Origin: Emmonsiellopsis sp. PD_33
Lineage: Eukaryota > Ascomycota > Eurotiomycetes > Onygenales > Ajellomycetaceae
NCBI GenBank assembly: GCA_032988165.1
Contig: JANTQF010000593.1
Location: 1-10,851 of the forward strand
DNA length: 10,851 bases
Direction: 5' to 3'
The position numbers were made by a program, and so were the translations under genes. The notes under the pieces are model-generated. The model had not been told where the DNA came from. It worked only from the letters and a program-made list of their open reading frames with translations, and did no database searches. Shown here piece by piece: positions 1 through 7,660 of this stretch (position 1 is the stretch's first letter; the number at the start of each line of letters is the position of its first letter).

Positions 1-566
1 TGGAATGCGATTCGGCCGTATGTTTGACGGTCTTGATGGGTAGGAATAGTGGGAGCATCCATCATCCACCCATCCAAAGATAAAAAATAAGAAGAAAAAA
101 AAAACCTACGTCATCGCCCCTCCCCACCACCTCGCCCGCAACGCGTTCCGTTTCGCCCGTTCGCCCGTCCGCCCCGGCCCCGAGAATTAAGCGCCCGCCC
201 CCGGTTCCTACCTAAAAAAGGATGGCGAAAAACTTTATTGAGGGCTGGATGCGGTTTAGCGTGGAGAATCTTGGGCCCGGGCATGGGGGGAGGGAGTCTA
301 GCTGGTTTGGGAATGGTGGACTGGGCGGGTTTTTTCGTGTTTACGTAAGGCCGCTAGGCGTGTAGCGGAGAGGAGGGGGAGCAGGAAGAGGGGATACAGT
401 ACTGTCTAAATGGTTTAAGTATGAAGTTAACAAAATAGTAGTTACTTATATGCCTGGGTACTAATTTATTAATCTGCTTCTGAACTTTTCCCCCTCACCC
501 CACACTCCTCTCTCTATATATATATTTTATTCATCGCAGTTATATATCTGCTCAAGTCAGATGAAA
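1..566. other. intergenic, no gene recognised
   Basis: No credible coding region is visible. The first 230 bases are C-rich on the plus strand, with short repeats of the form CGCCCGTT/CGCCCGTC around 145-175. From about 400 the sequence turns AT-rich and ends in a CT/TA dinucleotide stretch near 505-530. It could be the edge of a promoter or UTR of a gene outside the window, but nothing here decides that. Confidence 0.5.
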
Positions 567-728
567 CCATACCGGAATCTTGTGGTTCATTGAGACGGTG
601 GAATCCAAAATCAACCGCTTGGACACGGTAACTTTTAATTTCCACACATGTTTCCACGGTGCTTCCACCATTCCACACGCAGTTAGCATGTCCACACAGT
701 TGAAGCGTCCCACAAGATTCCGGTATGG
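567..728. mobile_element. MITE-like 162-bp inverted-repeat element
   Basis: Positions 567-585 (CCATACCGGAATCTTGTGG) and 710-728 are perfect 19-bp reverse complements, 124 bp apart. The interior has no ORF but carries five copies of TCCAC, at 641, 653, 664, 672 and 691, three of them extended to TCCACAC, and a GGTGGA on the other strand at 598. Small size, perfect terminal repeats, no coding capacity and subterminal motif copies fit a miniature inverted-repeat transposable element. Two boundary readings are possible. The full 19-bp arms leave no clear target duplication. Alternatively the ends are the CCGG just inside the TA at 570-571 and 724-725, giving a TA duplication as in Tc1/mariner elements. 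A structured RNA or operator hairpin is the main alternative. Confidence 0.5.
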
Positions 729-1626
729 AACTCAGAGAAGAATTAACATATAAATCTCTTGGGGCTTAATCTTACCAGACCCTATCTACTAATTAATTGT
801 TCATCTCAGTCCGGTCTATTCTATATACATAGAACAAAATTGACTTACATAAGAAGAGGATGTAAATTGTCCGTTACTTCAATATTAATAACTTTGGTAT
901 AAGGTAAGAAAGATAAGGCAAGTAAAAATCTTACACATAGGAAAGTAAAGAAGAGAAGGATTAATAAATAATGAAAAGCATGATTTGATTTTTTTTTTTA
1001 CCTCCTCATTCCAGAAATGCAAAAGTTGAAAAAATAAAAATAAAAAATCTAGTAAAAAGAAGAGAAGGGAGAGTTATAATAAGAATAGTAAACTAATCTA
1101 TCAAGGAAAAATATCATGAGACGAATTTCTTTTGCTGTTTTGACAAATTTCCTCCTACCCAAATAATAACGCGCCGGGATTCCCTATTGTGTAGAAGACA
1201 CCCGAATCCCACATGCCAAACAGTGATCATTTCCAAATTCCATCCAGTCTATAGTTGTGTTTTGCGCAAAAAGGGAAAGAAGCAAGAAAATGTTTAGAAA
1301 AAGGAGAAGTAGAAATGGGGATAGTAGGCCAAAAAGCAAGGAGAAAACGTAACAAACGTAACGCTCCAAACTTTTGTCTTGCGCGTATTATGTATCTGTT
1401 TAATGAAAAAAAAGTGATCGCACTTGTATTAAGAGACGAAACTTGGAGTAGAGAAGATAAAAAGCAATATTAGAAAAACATCGAGTAGAAGGAAAGTAAA
1501 ACAAGTATCCCATCCGTCTATAGTTTTGACTCCGGAAGCATCGCTGAAGACACGAAAAAATGATAGTGCTGAGAATTCGTTTCTTGAGTTAAATACGGCC
1601 CTTGAGCATAAAGGGCATTTATGCGA
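729..1626. other. AT-rich region downstream of creA, no gene
   Basis: Strongly A-rich on the plus strand with many short A runs; no ORF resembles a protein family. It should contain the 3' UTR and polyadenylation region of creA, which ends at 1627 reading leftward. A GCCCTT/AAGGGC inverted repeat (1598-1603 and 1611-1616, 7-nt loop) lies 10 bp beyond the creA stop codon and could form a small hairpin in the 3' UTR. I could not place a convincing AATAAA-type signal on the minus strand close to the stop. Confidence 0.4.
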
Positions 1627-2940
1627 TTAATACCGCTCTGCTAAATCACCGCCCGCTATGGATCCGGTAACGGACGAAGTACCAGACGAAAACCCACTAC
1701 CTGGATTTAACATATCCTGGACAGCGACTTTGGGTATTTGGGGAACGGGAAGCTTTCTCTGGGTACCGTCCGGGCGAGACATGATGTCGGAGATGCTAGG
1801 GCCCAGATGTTGTGGGGCAGTGTAGTGGCTGACTGGATCGGTTTGCGGCTCCATGGGTGCCAGGGCTGGGGTATGGTGGAGAGACAAATGGCGTATCGAT
1901 GGGAGATGCAAATCACTGCTGCCAAACGGTCTGAGTCGTGGGGAGTGCGCGGGGGTCGCCAAAGGAGTGTGATCGGGGGTTGGCGAAAGAGAATCATGTG
2001 ACAGCGTGGGGGAAGAAGGGGCGGTGGAATTTGGAGACGACGGTCTCGACCTCTTGACACGATGGCTGTAATCCTCTTCTTCGTGGGAGTGCGATCTCGA
2101 CATGGAGTGAGAGAGTGCGTATGCGGAAAGCGATGGTAGACGGCCGCTGCTGTGGTAATGAGACCTGGAGCTGTTGAAGAGACGGGCATTTGCCTGATGC
2201 GGAGAGAAATGGTATGGGTGGTCGTCCCGTTCGACTTGCGATGCGGCGGTAGCGAGCATGTTGATATCCATAGCAGTGGATGGCCTGTCTCTTGCATAGG
2301 GACCCAGAGTCGAGGGCATGTGCGAGGCGTAGTTGGTATATGAGTGTGGAGGCGACACGTTTGGCGATCCTACTTGGGAGACTGGTGCAGACCGGGTAAT
2401 AGGTTTGCTGGGGGGAGGCATCATAGAGCCTGACGGAGTGTTTGCGGTTGTGTTGTGTCCATCCATACCATACATCGCGTTGGTGGTAGGGGCGATATGT
2501 TGCTGGGCCTTGTGGCTTCGTCTCGAGTTGGGGTTGTTGTGGATGCGAGAATGGCGGGTAAGTTCGTCAGAACGGCTGAACCGCTTTGCACAGCCTGGAT
2601 GCTGGCAGGCATGGGGTTTCTCTCCAGTGTGGGTGCGGATATGTCTCGTCTGATGCTCCAAGCGGTGGAATGCCCGATCGCAAAGAGGACACTTGTACGG
2701 TCTGGGGAGGCCCTGTCGAGGTTCCTCGGTGGTTGCTCGCGCGCCCTTCATCAACGGCGGTAATAGGCTGACGGATGAGGAGGCCATGGTAGAGTCCGCG
2801 CCGGTGGCGGGGGTCGCGGGAGTAGACGAGGAGTTGGTGGTGGGCGTCGAGGGGGCAGCCGGGGCAGTCTCTCGAGGCTGGTCAGACGACTGGGGGTTCA
2901 GCAGATCGGAAAAATCCACTGCAGAAGATGGTCGGGTCAT
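1627..2940 (-). CDS. creA: CreA, C2H2 zinc-finger carbon catabolite repressor
   Basis: Nuclear DNA-binding repressor that shuts off genes for alternative carbon sources when glucose is available, binding SYGGRG sites; orthologue of Trichoderma Cre1 and related to yeast Mig1. The 437-residue protein is one intron-free frame, close to the usual Aspergillus length of a little over 400. Two C2H2 fingers lie at about residues 82-134 (C84, C87, H100, H104; C112, C117, H130, H134), joined by the THTGEKPH linker, and FSRSDELTRH is the second recognition helix. Further along are PPPSKPITRSAPVSQVGSP (176-193), the SRSHSHEEED acidic patch (281-290) followed by HRVKRSRP, a Ser/Pro/Thr-rich block (300-335), LHLPSIRHLSLHHTPALAP (344-362) and the conserved C-terminal repression region from about 381. 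The start is supported by family N-terminal similarity (VDFSDLLNPQ) and by a TAA codon in frame directly before the ATG. Position -3 is T, a weak initiation context. The next in-frame ATG is M52. The protein appears intact. Confidence 0.97.
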   Translation of the reverse strand: MTRPSSAVDFSDLLNPQSSDQPRETAPAAPSTPTTNSSSTPATPATGADSTMASSSVSLLPPLMKGARATTEEPRQGLPRPYKCPLCDRAFHRLEHQTRHIRTHTGEKPHACQHPGCAKRFSRSDELTRHSRIHNNPNSRRSHKAQQHIAPTTNAMYGMDGHNTTANTPSGSMMPPPSKPITRSAPVSQVGSPNVSPPHSYTNYASHMPSTLGPYARDRPSTAMDINMLATAASQVERDDHPYHFSPHQANARLFNSSRSHYHSSGRLPSLSAYALSHSMSRSHSHEEEDYSHRVKRSRPSSPNSTAPSSPTLSHDSLSPTPDHTPLATPAHSPRLRPFGSSDLHLPSIRHLSLHHTPALAPMEPQTDPVSHYTAPQHLGPSISDIMSRPDGTQRKLPVPQIPKVAVQDMLNPGSGFSSGTSSVTGSIAGGDLAERY

Positions 2941-3186
2941 TTACAGCAGATATATCGGGGTATATATGCTGGCTGGTGGGAGAGTCGAGTAGCTGAGAAG
3001 TGAGGCTGAGGTTGGGCGGAGGACAGGTTGGCGCCCAGGGTGGTTGCCTTTTTGGGACAGAATTTTTTTTTCTGCGGCGACACGCAGCACCAAACACCAG
3101 CAGACGGGGAGTGAAAGGGCCCAACGAGCGTGCAGAGAAGACGGGGGATAGACGAGAGCAGAAGAGGAGGGGGAGTCTACGAGCGT

Positions 3187-3342
3187 GTGGGGAGACTTCT
3201 TCAGCAGTGGTGAGAGAGAAGTCGGGGGATAGCGTGGGGGGACGACAGTGTCTGGGGAGAGGCTGATTGATATAAGAGGAGTCTGGGGAACAGACACCAG
3301 AGAGCGGGCGTGTGTATCAGCCGGGGTAGTGAGAGTCTGGAG
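3187..3342 (+). promoter_or_regulatory. cluster of six SYGGRG CreA-type sites
   Basis: Six matches to the CreA consensus SYGGRG occur on the plus strand within 156 bp: GTGGGG 3187-3192, GTGGGG 3234-3239, CTGGGG 3252-3257, CTGGGG 3283-3288, CCGGGG 3321-3326 and CTGGAG 3337-3342. A seventh, GTGGGG, is at 3504-3509. They lie 250-400 bp upstream of the creA start, so they are candidates for CreA repressing its own gene, an arrangement known in other fungi. The motif is short and the strand is G-rich, so some matches will be chance; occupancy is inferred. Confidence 0.5.
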
Positions 3343-3379
3343 AAGACAGAGCAGAGGTGGGTAGGAGAGCAGAGCAAAC

Positions 3380-3426
3380 GGGAGGGAAGAAGAGAAGAAG
3401 AGAAGAAGAAGAAGAAGAGAAGAAGA
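3380..3426 (+). repeat. GAA/GAAGA purine tract
   Basis: A 47-nt run with no pyrimidine, built from GAAGA and GAA units; the complement is a CT tract in the sense of creA. Possible promoter or leader element, and a candidate for triplex formation. Confidence 0.7.
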
Positions 3427-3592
3427 TGATGAAGCAGAAAAGAAAAAGAAACTGATGAGACGATGATGTGACTTTGGAAAAAAAAGGAAAGAAAGTCGGT
3501 GATGTGGGGCAGGGATCTGGATGCGGGTTTTTGCAAGGTTTTTGTAGGGCAAGGGTCAGCCTGGCCCTGCCCGCGTTTTGCAAATTTCTCGG

Positions 3593-3634
3593 CCGTACCG
3601 TACCGTATGTACCGTATGGCCCGTATCGCCCGTA
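3593..3634. repeat. phased CCGTA repeats
   Basis: The pentamer CCGTA occurs six times, starting at 3593, 3598, 3603, 3612, 3621 and 3630. The spacing is 5, 5, 9, 9 and 9 bp, so the later units form a 9-bp tandem array with CCGTA constant and the other four bases varied. On the creA strand the core reads TACGG. This may be a degenerate minisatellite or a set of phased binding sites carrying CGG triplets. Confidence 0.6.
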
Positions 3635-3640
3635 CCCCCG

Positions 3641-3756
3641 CCAATTCCTGGCTGGCTGGTAATTTTGGACTGATCTCTGTCTGTCTGTCTATCTCTCTAT
3701 CTCTCTATCTGTGCCAATTTATGAAGCGGCCATGGCGTCGAGCAGATCACCCCAAT
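3641..3756 (+). promoter_or_regulatory. three CCAAT boxes
   Basis: CCAAT occurs on the plus strand at 3641-3645, 3714-3718 and 3752-3756. CCAAT pentamers in fungal promoters are bound by the heterotrimeric CCAAT-binding complex in either orientation. Their position just beyond the ATG-free stretch would suit the upstream promoter of creA, but a pentamer is weak evidence. Confidence 0.35.
3674..3711. repeat. TCTG/CTAT microsatellite
   Basis: Short tandem run of TCTG units followed by alternating TATC and TCTC units, lying between two of the CCAAT boxes. A related TCTG tract lies at about 4047-4074. Confidence 0.7.
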
Positions 3757-5456
3757 CTCGCAGCAAAAAGAAGGGCAGCCCTCCTCAGAAAAAGCAACGT
3801 TACGGGGTAAATGCCGGCGCTATCAGGTTTATCTGATCCAAGGTCCAATGTCACAGTGAGTCGGCCGGGGCTGGCGGGAACATCATACGCGCAACAGCCG
3901 TGGGCCAGCCAGGGATTTTCTGGGGCAAAATCCCCCCCAAAGACTCCCTTGTACCAGGTACCTCGTCCCGTTCGGGATGCGCCAGGCGGCAACAGGTACA
4001 CATACCTCTGCCGCTGCTGCTACATGTACGACTTGGCCGTCTCGATTGTCTGATTGTCTGTCTGTCCATCTGTGTTTGATAGTTGGCTACAAAGGCTACA
4101 ATGGAACAGCAAAGCTTTATCAAAAATCGAGTGGGGGCTGCTCCATCCCATCTCATGCCACTTCCAAGTTCCTCGCTCTTGATCTCCGAATTCCCGAGTA
4201 ATCGCCCGCCCCCGTTCCCCGGCCCAAGAGTTGTAGCTTGTGGCAGATCTGGCCTGCCATTCATATGCTTTTCTGCGCCCACGTTCAGCAGCGTTGAAAT
4301 TACTACTTTTCGGACTCCCCGTCAGCCAGCCATCCACAGTGTTGTTTCCTTCGTTTCTTTTCTTTTCCTTTCGGTCCCGTTTTTGCCCCCCTGGGCTAAT
4401 CAGATCTTGTTATCAAAGTGGTGCATCCTCCACAAGCGGCAAGGTTTGTCCCACGAAAACCATCCGGAGTGCCAGCCTGCACTCGTCAGCTTATTTGCGG
4501 GGAATGACGGAATCTTTTCCTTTGCTTTTGATTCTGGCCATGTCTCGAACTGGTCAACCCCCTTTTTGCCTTGCCTTGCTTTTGTTTTCGAATTGGTGGT
4601 GATTCTTCACAGTTGCCGAACGATAGAAGAAAAAAAAGAATCAACGGTATCATTGCCTGCCTGACTTGCAGAATACCGTTCCACAAACCATAATTTATCA
4701 CCGCTATTACCTTCACCGTATGAACCACATTATGCGTTGTGCTTATACATTCCCTCTGCCACGAACAATAGCCGACAGGCGTAAAAGAAAAAAGATAAAG
4801 AACGTCAGTTTAGTTACTCCAAATCCCGCACTGACACCTTCGCATTCGGGTTCTCAAGCGAGACTGTTCCTAGTTTCACTTTGCCGGGGAAAAGGACCAC
4901 AACTCCATACCCTAGGCCCAGAAAAAAAATAAGCAACGAAATAATCCCACCGTATGATTTACCTAGGCTTGACTCTGAAGCTGTAGCTCCCTACTCCCCT
5001 GAATAAAATACACCACTGTTAGAAAAGCCGGGGTTGGAAAGGGGGAGGGGGGAAGGTGAAGCAACATCGAGGAATCTCCGTGCCGACTCCGAGTTTTCCT
5101 TGCGCAACCTTATGAAAATAAAAAGCTACCACATGCCATGCAATACCCGGGTGGATGATACCGAGAGCTGAAGAATGGCTCCAGTTACGAAGACCACATG
5201 AGTAGGAAAAAGGGGGGAGCAAAGCTTCGTTCTCGTGCTCATGCTTCGTGCTCTCCCCCATCTTTGCTCGGAATCATCCGTCGGTCGTCTATCCCCATCC
5301 ATCCGTCCCCCTTAGTTAATTTTTTTTTTTTTTCAAAATAAAAAGAAAGCTACCGAAGCTAGACCGAACATTGCATATTACCCCGTTATCTCAAAATTAA
5401 CGACATGTCCTCATTCTATTTTTTTCACATGCCACATAAATCCTGTAGCTAGTTAC
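3757..5456. other. distal upstream DNA, no gene recognised
   Basis: No protein family is recognisable. The longest frame (4083-4664, first ATG at 4101) gives a composition-driven Ser/Phe/Pro-rich peptide without domains. Scattered SYGGRG matches occur at 3865, 3920, 4131, 4464, 4884 and 5028 on the plus strand. A TCTG microsatellite is at about 4047-4074, a pyrimidine tract at about 4345-4375 and a T13 run near 5320-5333. It is probably regulatory or unconstrained DNA between creA and the transposon; a non-coding transcript cannot be excluded. Confidence 0.4.
5153..5193. repeat. diverged 41-bp direct repeat, copy 1
   Basis: Aligns without gaps to 5693-5733, with 28 of 41 bases identical. The blocks GGATGATACC, TGGCTCCA and GAAGA all fall at an exact offset of 540 bp. 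Function unknown; it may be an old duplication or a shared regulatory module. Confidence 0.4.
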
Positions 5457-5474
5457 AGATAATCCCCCTTATCT
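5457..5474. promoter_or_regulatory. inverted GATA pair
   Basis: AGATAA at 5457-5462 and TTATCT at 5469-5474 form an inverted pair of HGATAR sites separated by 6 bp. Paired GATA motifs are typical binding sites for the AreA-type nitrogen regulator and other fungal GATA factors. No gene start lies close by, so the function is inferred only. Confidence 0.3.
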
Positions 5475-5532
5475 CTTGCTCTACGGAGTATGTCAAGGTA
5501 GCAATTGATGAAGCAAAGGAATCGTTTCGCCA

Positions 5533-5637
5533 CCCCAGGCCAAGCCCACTGCCGGGGAATCAGGGCCCGCGGACGCTGCGGAGTAAACTGCCGGGGATGT
5601 TTGGGGAAGCTCGGGAATTAATCCTATTTTGCTGGGG
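5533..5637. promoter_or_regulatory. second SYGGRG cluster
   Basis: Five matches in 105 bp: CCCCAG 5533-5538 (minus-strand CTGGGG), CCGGGG 5552-5557, GCGGAG 5578-5583, CCGGGG 5591-5596 and CTGGGG 5632-5637. The two CCGGGG copies lie in a repeated ACTGCCGGGGA. About 0.4 matches would be expected in this length with equal base use. This is 2.6 kb upstream of the creA start and about 110 bp from the transposon, so its target gene is unclear. Confidence 0.35.
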
Positions 5638-5676
5638 GAAATCCTGCTTGTTCCCCTGCTCTCTTGCTAGCCTACA

Positions 5677-5696
5677 ATCCAAGCACATGCTTGGAT
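5677..5696. repeat. 9/2/9 palindrome
   Basis: ATCCAAGCA and TGCTTGGAT are perfect inverted arms around a CA spacer. The right arm overlaps the second copy of the 41-bp repeat. Possible dimeric protein-binding site. Confidence 0.5.
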
Positions 5697-5733
5697 GATA
5701 CCTTCAGATAACAGCTGGCTCCAATATTGAAGA
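5693..5733. repeat. diverged 41-bp direct repeat, copy 2
   Basis: Partner of 5153-5193. It ends 13 bp before the target-site duplication of the transposon, so it lies in host DNA and not in the element. Confidence 0.4.
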
Positions 5734-5746
5734 GGGTTCGAATGTT

Positions 5747-5749
5747 CTA
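5747..5749. other. target-site duplication CTA, left
   Basis: CTA directly before the left terminal repeat is matched by CTA at 9364-9366 directly after the right one. Three-base duplications with central T or A are typical of PIF/Harbinger insertion. Confidence 0.75.
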
Positions 5750-5766
5750 GGCCGTGTTCAGTGCAG
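5750..5766 (+). repeat. left terminal inverted repeat
   Basis: GGCCGTGTTCAGTGCAG, a perfect reverse complement of 9347-9363. The GGCC...GTTC start resembles PIF/Harbinger termini. It still contains a CpG at 5753. Confidence 0.9.
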
Positions 5767-6073
5767 AGTGCAGATCTGACATTCCCAGATGTCACAGAGT
5801 GGATCATAATCTCATACGCATGAAAATAGCATGTATTTGATTCCATGGTAGATCCACAGGTGCTATACCAGATTAATGTTAGTTTTTGAATACAAAATTG
5901 TGTTGTGATACAATGAAAACAGTCATCCTCCTATATTTCCATGGTTTTGTGCATCAAAAACAGAAAATATGGCAGATTTGAGCTATATCTTATCACCTGG
6001 TGATATTAAATTCAATGGAACTCACCCTATCCAACATTTGAATCCCTCAACCCAACTAAATACATCTATTTCA

Positions 6074-7231
6074 ATGTGTATCACCAATAACACTGAAGTC
6101 TTTCTGCTGTGAGAATCCTCAGACAATGAGATAAATAATACAACCCAGTCAACCCAGCCTACACAGCCTACACAGCCTATACAGCCTACACAGCCTACAC
6201 AGCAGTGTAGTGGGTGTAGCAGGGCCAGTAAAAAGGATGTTAGCACCCATATCACTAAATGGTCTCCAGCAATGAAGACAGCCCTGTTGGATGGCCTGCT
6301 GAAGGTGGTACATGAGGGGTTTGAAGTGGATAGGGGCTTCAAATCTTGAGGTTAGCAGTTAGCATTGAAGGCCATGCAGGCTGTTACACATCTCTCAGTG
6401 AACAGATGGATTCTCAGTGGCTGCTTTAGATGCTTCAAAACTCAGTACTGACTGTGGGAGAAACATCAAAATCAAATATCTAGTTGGTCATTTGATTCAG
6501 TGAAGGGAACATACATTAATATCCTGAAGGTAATAGATGAATATTTCAAAAAACATTCAGATATGGTAGACTTCTGCAGTTAGAGCCCTGCCTATCTAAA
6601 CTACCTTGAACAACTCCTTGATGGCAGGATGGCAATGGGGGAACACACCATCAGCTTTACCACTATTCAAAAGTGGATCCACACAGTTGCAGAAGACAGT
6701 GATGACCTTGATGATGATCCTACAGAGTAGATCACTCTATTATCATCACTGCCACTAACACTGGTAGTGCCACTGATAATAACATTACCAGCAACACTGA
6801 AAGTATCATCACCCTCCTCACTGGCACAGTAGTCATCTGTAGGAGGGGGTTCATCAAGGAAATGTGTTCAAGGCAGCACTCTGATGGCCAGTATTGAGAG
6901 ACTGGGTGATAAGATAGTGGAATCTGCAGAGGTTAGCATAAGGAAGTCTAAGGATATAATGCACATCCTGGACCTCTTCTTTGAGGAAGTCCAGGACCTC
7001 TTACCTGCTGAGTGGAAGGTTGATGACAGGGAAGATGCATATATTTCTTTCTCATGCTATGCATTAGTGGTAGAGATCTTGCAGGACCCAGGGCATAGTC
7101 AAATGTACATCTCAATGCATAAACACCTGTTGAAACAGAATCAATTAGACTGGGTATTAAAAGCTCTAGCAAATCATGAGAATAGTAGGGTGCAAGAAGG
7201 TGGAATGAACTGGGTAGGAGAAATGAATTAG
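6074..7231 (+). pseudogene. transposon-encoded Myb/SANT-like protein, decayed
   Basis: One plus-strand frame runs from an ATG at 6074 to a TAG at 7229-7231 and is broken by seven stops (6110, 6347, 6353, 6449, 6581, 6728, 6830) without any frame change. It begins with a Gln-Pro-Thr repeat encoded by the minisatellite at 6155-6199. Next comes a Myb/SANT-like domain of the fungal transposon type: KWSPAMKTALLDGLLKVVHEG, then QLALKAMQAVTHLSVNRW, LWEKHQNQ and KGTYINILKVIDEYFKKH, followed by YLNYLEQLLDGRMAMGEHTISF. A low-complexity linker leads to a conserved-looking C-terminal part from 6884 (ASIERLGDKIVES, DWVLKALANHE). In Harbinger elements this partner protein binds DNA and helps deliver the transposase to the nucleus and the ends. 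Most stops fit CGA to TGA or TGG/CAG to TAG transitions. The true start is uncertain because one stop lies 12 codons after the chosen ATG. Confidence 0.85.
6155..6199 (+). repeat. 9-bp minisatellite, five units
   Basis: Five tandem copies of CAGCCTACA starting at 6155, 6164, 6173, 6182 and 6191, the third reading CAGCCTATA. In the frame of the Myb-like gene each unit encodes Gln-Pro-Thr (Ile in the third), giving a flexible N-terminal linker. The unit length is a multiple of three, so copy-number changes keep the frame. Confidence 0.9.
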
Positions 7232-7660
7232 ATAGTGTTTGGCAGGTAGCAGGTCAGTTAAGTGAGTGCAGACATTAAGTGAGTGTTAAGCAAGATCTGG
7301 AGTGTGTATTTTATGTGTCATATAGATGTCTTTATATAAAAATCCTTGATGTTTTAGCCTACTTCTCAGTTATTAAATTACAAAATGATAATCTATTCAT
7401 GTTTTTATGGTATATATTACTGGTAGTATCTTAATGACCAATCAGATTACTGTGTTTGCCCTTAGCAACCTAACCTCCTCACACAAAAAGTGGTGATGTT
7501 TTATTTCCACTGAATTTCACTGGTTCTGTAATTTAACCAAAATTTCACTATGTTTTCCCCTATTTTTTGGTTTTTATACATAGATATATTGGACTTCAAC
7601 ACAACAAAAACACTGCAGATTCAAAAAATCACAAAAATCACTAAGTCCTATGCACTGTGC
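7232..7660. other. spacer between the two convergent transposon genes
   Basis: AT-rich DNA between the stop codons of the convergent Myb-like and transposase genes, expected to hold both 3' ends. No ORF is credible. A 13-bp sequence CACAAAAATCACT at 7630-7642 recurs at 9241-9253 near the right end of the element. Confidence 0.5.

Larger units (their letters stand above)
2941..3730 (-). promoter_or_regulatory. probable creA 5' leader and proximal promoter
   Basis: Immediately upstream of creA. In the creA sense there is not one ATG in any frame for 790 bp (no CAT on the plus strand until 3731), while the opposite strand has about eleven. That asymmetry suggests much of this stretch is transcribed as a long 5' UTR selected against upstream start codons. 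The creA strand is pyrimidine-rich, including an uninterrupted 47-nt CT tract complementary to 3380-3426, a common feature of fungal promoters near the transcription start. No transcription start or intron can be fixed from sequence alone. Confidence 0.55.

Noticed and set aside
1176..1210. GGGATTC/GAATCCC inverted repeat
   Set aside because: Only 7 bp per arm with no associated structure; expected by chance in a window this size.
1255..1473. 72-codon Lys/Arg-rich frame downstream of creA
   Set aside because: Opens at a non-ATG codon in A-rich DNA and resembles no family; composition explains it.
1738..2992. several open frames antisense to, or out of frame with, creA
   Set aside because: They are shadow frames of a GC-rich coding sequence and show no domain similarity; the creA frame explains the region.
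2882..3124. possible upstream ORF overlapping the creA start
   Set aside because: It opens only at TTG; no ATG is available, so it is not a credible uORF.
2941..3552. 203-codon frame on the minus strand directly upstream of and in frame with creA
   Set aside because: It has no ATG (the stretch is ATG-free in this sense), ends in TAA just before the creA ATG, and encodes low-complexity Ser/Leu/Phe runs from the CT tract.
4083..4664. 193-codon open frame on the plus strand
   Set aside because: It opens at TTG (first ATG at 4101), has a biased Ser/Pro/Phe composition and no recognisable domain, and lies in non-coding upstream DNA rich in simple tracts.
5734..5744. GGTTCGAAT sequence resembling a tRNA B box
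   Set aside because: No A box, acceptor stem or cloverleaf could be built around it, and it runs into the transposon boundary.
6967..6995. CCTGGAC/GTCCAGG inverted repeat
   Set aside because: It lies in the coding part of the Myb-like gene, the arms are only 7 bp, and the sequence is explained by the protein frame.
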